Assembly: GCF_008801835.1 (NCBI RefSeq)
Contig: NZ_VZOW01000022.1
Span: 1 to 64,000, forward strand
Direction of reading: 5' to 3'
Source of the DNA: Cupriavidus pauculus
GTDB lineage: Bacteria; Pseudomonadota; Gammaproteobacteria; Burkholderiales; Burkholderiaceae
DNA length: 64,000 nucleotides
Made by a program: the position numbers and the translations under genes. How positions within the stretch are numbered: the first letter of the stretch is position 1; the number at the start of each line of letters is the position of its first letter. Positions 60,814-64,000 of this stretch are shown here, piece after piece. The notes beneath the pieces are model-generated. The model saw only the letters and a program-made list of their open reading frames with translations. It ran no database searches and was not told where the DNA came from.

Positions 60814-62481
60814 ATGGCCGACGAGCGCGATACCCTTGCCGCGACCAAGCTGACCCGGACGGAATTTGCCGTCGTGCGTGCCTATGCGCAGGGCATGCGC
60901 CCCGTCGATATCGCCAATCGCTACCTTGTCGATCCCGACGACGACGACGTGCTGACCGAGCATCAGGCGGTGCAGCGGATCCTGGCACTGCGCGACCGGC
61001 TGGTGCAGTTTGCGCTCCAGCACGATCGGCCCGACATCGCCGAGATGTTCGAGGCGCTTCGCGGGCGGTCCGACAGCGGCATCACCCGTCGGGTCGACGC
61101 GTTGTCGTCGATCGAACAACTCGGGCAGGGGCGCCCGCTGCCAACACATCAGGTGTCGCTGTGGTTCGGGCCGAATCTGGCGCGGCGTCTGGTCGCCGCC
61201 AACATTCGCACCATTGCCGACCTGGTGGCGCTGGCGAACCGACGGGGCACCAGTTGGTGGCGGCATGTGCCCCGCGTCGGGATGCAGTCGGCGGAGACGA
61301 TTTTGCGTTGGCTGCGACAGCAACAGCCGCAGCTCGGCACGGAAGTGCGCCCGTATGTAGTTTCCCCGTCACGAATAGTGGATATTAAGCCACTTTATGC
61401 CGCCCCTTTATCGCCTTCCATGCGGCAGCCGCTGCCATTCGAGCTGATGCAGCCGCCGTCGGGCACGGCGGTATGGGAAGTAGAGTTGGCGGCGGATCTG
61501 GCGCTTGTGCAGGGGTGGCTGGGGTGCAGGCAATCCAGCCTGAATACCTGGAAAAGCTACCGCCGAGAGGCGGAGCGGCTGGTGCTGTGGGCCACGCGGC
61601 AGCGACGATCGCTACGAAGTCTGACGGCCGACGATTTGCTCGCGTACCAGTCTTTCCTTGCCAATCCGCAACCAGCGGCGTTCTGGTGCGGGCCGTCGAG
61701 CGCGCGAGATCGCGAGCACTGGCGGCCTTTCGAAGGTCCGCTTCGATCCAGTTCCTGCGACGCAGCGTTGAGGGTCGTTCGCAGCCTGCTGCGGACGATT
61801 CGCGCCGAAGGTCCGGTCAGGCGAGGCCGGGCTGCACGGCGTTTTGGCGAGCCGGATGTCGGAGAATCGATCGCGGCGCTCGGCGCGGCAGGGGGCGCGT
61901 CGATGGGCGGAGAATCATCGGATTTGGCGCAAAGCGTACCCAATGCTGCGAGCGAATCGCAGGCTATCGAACGTTTTCTGATGTGGCTGGCCGACGATGG
62001 AAACGACGGCTCTCCTCGCCAGCGCGCCGCATTGGCGGCGGCGCTATTGGTAGCGCGTCATGGTGTTTGCATCGCCACGCTGCCGTTGCTGACGCTTGCG
62101 CATGTGGAAGCGACGGATGATGGATGGCGGTTAAGTCCAGCTGGCGAGCGTGCGTCGTCCGAAGAGGAGATCGCGCTGTCGGGCGATGTCTGGACCGCGC
62201 TTTGCGCGCATTGGAATGATCGCGGTGTCGCCTGGGATCGCCATGTCGCGCATTGGCGCGGCGATACCGCGTTGCTGGCGCCGGCGGGATTTCCCGACAC
62301 GCGGCGGGGACGGGCCAAGCGCTTGCGCGCAACAGCCGGCTATGCGGCCAGCGGTCTGGATCAGTTGTTGCGCGCAAGCTGGCGGCGTTTCGCATCGCTG
62401 CACGCGGATGTGCCCAGCGCGTTCACCCCCGGCATGCTCAAGCGCGCTGGTGCTCCGTCGACCGGGTCGGCGCCGGGATAG
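60814..62481 (+). CDS. Tyrosine-recombinase-like protein (DUF3701 type), catalytic residues apparently lost
   Basis: This 555-residue protein has an N-terminal DUF3701-like part (TRTEFAVVRAYAQGMRPVDI, a helix-hairpin-like IRTIADLVALANRRGTSWWR to about 170). A SAM-like core-binding domain follows (SLNTWKSYRREAERLVLWAT, LTADDLLAYQSFL, about 235-290), and then a C-terminal catalytic-like domain. The motif that should hold the first catalytic Arg reads ARHGVCIATLPLLTL (Cys419 at the Arg place). No HxxR box or clear Tyr was found, so strand exchange is doubtful. Such genes recur beside parAB on secondary replicons of Burkholderiaceae and might aid maintenance. It converges with parB (17-bp gap). 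The start has no clear ribosome site. Confidence 0.78.
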   Translation: MADERDTLAATKLTRTEFAVVRAYAQGMRPVDIANRYLVDPDDDDVLTEHQAVQRILALRDRLVQFALQHDRPDIAEMFEALRGRSDSGITRRVDALSSIEQLGQGRPLPTHQVSLWFGPNLARRLVAANIRTIADLVALANRRGTSWWRHVPRVGMQSAETILRWLRQQQPQLGTEVRPYVVSPSRIVDIKPLYAAPLSPSMRQPLPFELMQPPSGTAVWEVELAADLALVQGWLGCRQSSLNTWKSYRREAERLVLWATRQRRSLRSLTADDLLAYQSFLANPQPAAFWCGPSSARDREHWRPFEGPLRSSSCDAALRVVRSLLRTIRAEGPVRRGRAARRFGEPDVGESIAALGAAGGASMGGESSDLAQSVPNAASESQAIERFLMWLADDGNDGSPRQRAALAAALLVARHGVCIATLPLLTLAHVEATDDGWRLSPAGERASSEEEIALSGDVWTALCAHWNDRGVAWDRHVAHWRGDTALLAPAGFPDTRRGRAKRLRATAGYAASGLDQLLRASWRRFASLHADVPSAFTPGMLKRAGAPSTGSAPG

Positions 62482-62498
62482 GGCGCCGGTGGTCACGG

Positions 62499-63515
62499 CT
62501 AGATCAGGGTCTTGTCGAGCCCAAAGCGCGACTTGAGAACTTCCACAAGATCTTCGCGTGCGTTGCGATCGGACAATTGCACGTCCAGCATCACGCGCCC
62601 CGAGTCCCACTCCTTGATCGTGCCAAGCAGCTGGCCCGATTCCGTTCGGATCTTGTATTGCCGGCTGATTTCCTTGACCTTGCGTGATTTGCCGTCCTGG
62701 GCCTGTTTGCGGATCGCTTCGACTTCGCGGCTGGAGAGCCCATCGTTCATGATCCGCGTGGCCAGATCACGGGTGCGGTCTTCGCCGGCGATCTTGCAGT
62801 ACAACGTCAGTTCGTAGCCGGCCGCGATGCCGATGGCGCTCGGCCGTTCTCGCATCACCGCGATCACCGATTCCGGCAGTTTGAGCAGCGCGAGCGTCTT
62901 GTTGACCGTGCCCGCCGACATGCCCGTGAGTTCGCAAATGTCCTCTTCCTTGAGCACCTTGCCTTCGTCCAGCAGCTGCCGCCAGGCGATGGCGTTGTCG
63001 AGCGCCGACTGATCGGAGCGCTGTTCGTTCAGCAGGAACGACAGTCGGTAGAAATCGAGGTCGCTGAGATCGTCCTCGATAAAGCATTCCATATCGAGCT
63101 TGCCGGCCGAAGCCAAAGCGCGCTTGCGATAGTGCCCGTCGATCAGGATGTAGTGCCCCGGCCGCGTGGGATCCGGTGCCGCCAGACCCGGCGTCTTTTG
63201 GCCATGCGTGGCGATCGAAGCGGCTCGTTCCTGTACCACGGCGGGGTCGTAGATCCGGCGCGCATTGAACGGGTTGTCGTGCAGTTGCGTGAGCGGGATG
63301 CGGATCAACTGGCGGCCCTGCTCCGCCGCAGCGCCACTTTCAGCGCTGAAAGTGCCGACTGCCTGGCCGTTCCGCTGGTTCTGCAGCAGCCCGTTTGGAT
63401 GTTCCGACAGCGCAGCTTCGGCGCGCGCAAAGCGGTCCAGGGCGTCGTTGCGGGTCTTTTCCGCGGCCATGCCGGCCAACATGCCAGCCTTCAGGCTTTT
63501 CAATTTCGTTGCCAT
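62499..63515 (-). CDS. parB: Partition protein ParB
   Basis: This 338-residue centromere-binding CTPase-type protein has an N-terminal ParA-interacting tail (MATKLKSLKAGMLAGMAAEK). Its ParB/Spo0J domain has IRIPLTQLHDNPFNARRIYD, the CTP-binding GHYRKRALASAGK and LLNEQRSDQSALDNAIAWRQ. The HTH that reads parS is ICELTGMSAGTVNKTLALLK, and a C-terminal dimerisation region ends LVEVLKSRFGLDKTLI. It follows parA five bases downstream on the same strand. The layout differs from primary-chromosome ParB (which would sit near gidAB), supporting a secondary replicon. Confidence 0.94.
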   Translation of the reverse strand: MATKLKSLKAGMLAGMAAEKTRNDALDRFARAEAALSEHPNGLLQNQRNGQAVGTFSAESGAAAEQGRQLIRIPLTQLHDNPFNARRIYDPAVVQERAASIATHGQKTPGLAAPDPTRPGHYILIDGHYRKRALASAGKLDMECFIEDDLSDLDFYRLSFLLNEQRSDQSALDNAIAWRQLLDEGKVLKEEDICELTGMSAGTVNKTLALLKLPESVIAVMRERPSAIGIAAGYELTLYCKIAGEDRTRDLATRIMNDGLSSREVEAIRKQAQDGKSRKVKEISRQYKIRTESGQLLGTIKEWDSGRVMLDVQLSDRNAREDLVEVLKSRFGLDKTLI

Positions 63516-63520
63516 TCGTA

Positions 63521-64000
63521 TTACTCAATCAAGGACAGCACTTCATCCACCATCATGTCCACCTCCTGGATGGCCTCGCGCGCGCCCGGCACGCCGTGCA
63601 CGGTGCAGCCGATGGCCTGGCATTCGCGGAACGCCGAGCGAGACCCAATCATCGAGTTCAGCAAGGGCACGTCGCCGTCGTCGCCCAGAATCTCGATCGC
63701 CTGACGCGCGATGGACACCCGTCGTTGGACCATATTGGCCATGACGCGGATCTGTAGCGTTTCGTTTTGCACCTGGGCGTGCTGCGCCAGCGTCTTGGCC
63801 GCGACAGCCGCCCAAAGGTCTGGCGGCGAGGGCACGACGGGAATAATCGCCAGATCGGAGATGAGCAGCGCACTGGACGGCGCGGCGGAGTGCACCGCGG
63901 GCGGGCAGTCGACCAGGATGTAATCGTAGTCGTTCACAAACTTGCGGACTTCGCGGTGCATGGCGCCTCCGGACGGCGCCAGCCCGATGACCGAAGCAGG
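63521..64000 (-). CDS. parA: Partition ATPase ParA, C-terminal part
   Basis: The frame enters from the right edge, so the N-terminus with Walker A is outside. The 159 visible residues include SVIGLAPSGGA, the Walker B-like DYDYILVDCPPAVHSAAPSS, IPVVPSPPDLWAAVAAKTLA and the C-terminal helix AREAIQEVDMMVDEVLSLIE, typical of ParA/MinD-type partition ATPases. It is followed by parB after five bases. The internal ATG at 63959-63961 is not the real start. Confidence 0.93.
   Translation of the reverse strand, partial: PASVIGLAPSGGAMHREVRKFVNDYDYILVDCPPAVHSAAPSSALLISDLAIIPVVPSPPDLWAAVAAKTLAQHAQVQNETLQIRVMANMVQRRVSIARQAIEILGDDGDVPLLNSMIGSRSAFRECQAIGCTVHGVPGAREAIQEVDMMVDEVLSLIE

Noticed and set aside
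60814..62481. Active phage integrase with attachment site
   Set aside because: Catalytic residues appear missing, no tRNA or direct-repeat att site was seen, and no phage genes surround it.
1..64000. CRISPR array, insertion sequences or rRNA genes
   Set aside because: No regularly spaced repeats, transposase motifs or rRNA-like sequences were found on reading through the window.

Overview
The window is high-GC DNA with the gene set and codon style of a beta-proteobacterium of the Burkholderiaceae, most like Cupriavidus or Ralstonia: a Bug (TctC) receptor, cyanase, a Gram-negative porin ending in Phe, a XapX protein and a colanic-acid-like exopolysaccharide locus. The right end carries parB, the C-terminal part of parA and a recombinase-like gene next to a 1.5 kb non-coding stretch. 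This suggests that the window lies beside the partition/replication region of a secondary replicon (chromid or megaplasmid). The genus and replicon type are inferences.

Layout. 1-8.6 kb is accessory metabolism: a truncated Gly-rich secreted protein (minus), a GntR/UTRA regulator followed by a Bug receptor and a two-subunit LeuCD-like hydro-lyase, a phosphoribosyltransferase, cyanase with a 47-residue peptide gene upstream, and two tiny envelope proteins. 9.4-47.5 kb is a mosaic exopolysaccharide locus with many strand switches. It supplies GDP-fucose (manC, gmd, fcl), the initiating phosphoglycosyltransferase (wcaJ), at least six glycosyltransferases, WcaF-type acetylation, two methyltransferases, flippase (wzx), a polymerase-like membrane protein, export (wza, wzb, wzc) and a second Wzc-like protein. 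It also contains a fused double alpha/beta-hydrolase, a Crp-type regulator and a PAP2 phosphatase.

Inside this locus, 36.8-45.2 kb carries a carrier-protein amino acid activation module: ACP, acyl-CoA-dehydrogenase-like flavoprotein, tRNA-synthetase-like amino acid:[carrier protein] ligase, DUF1839 and a GH2 enzyme, all translationally coupled or nearly so. A second DUF1839 gene is divergent from manC. Such a module, lodged between manC and wcaJ, suggests a carrier-bound amino acid product linked to the polysaccharide. This is the most interesting system in the window.

Two paralogous LuxR-type regulators with phospho-Asp-less pseudo-receivers (9.45 and 49.1 kb) bracket the whole polysaccharide locus. 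An almost invariant 19-bp motif occurs in three intergenic regions, including those upstream of gmd and of the hydrolase, in the same orientation relative to each gene.

50.4-59.3 kb is a run of minus-strand genes: porin, XapX, MFS transporter, DoxX, Tat-exported amidohydrolase, Tat-exported haloperoxidase-like hydrolase, YcaC-like hydrolase and a FixJ-type response regulator. 59.3-60.8 kb is largely non-coding, with striking GTATAC palindromes. It is followed by a degenerate tyrosine-recombinase-like gene, parB and partial parA. No rRNA, credible tRNA, insertion sequence or CRISPR array was seen.
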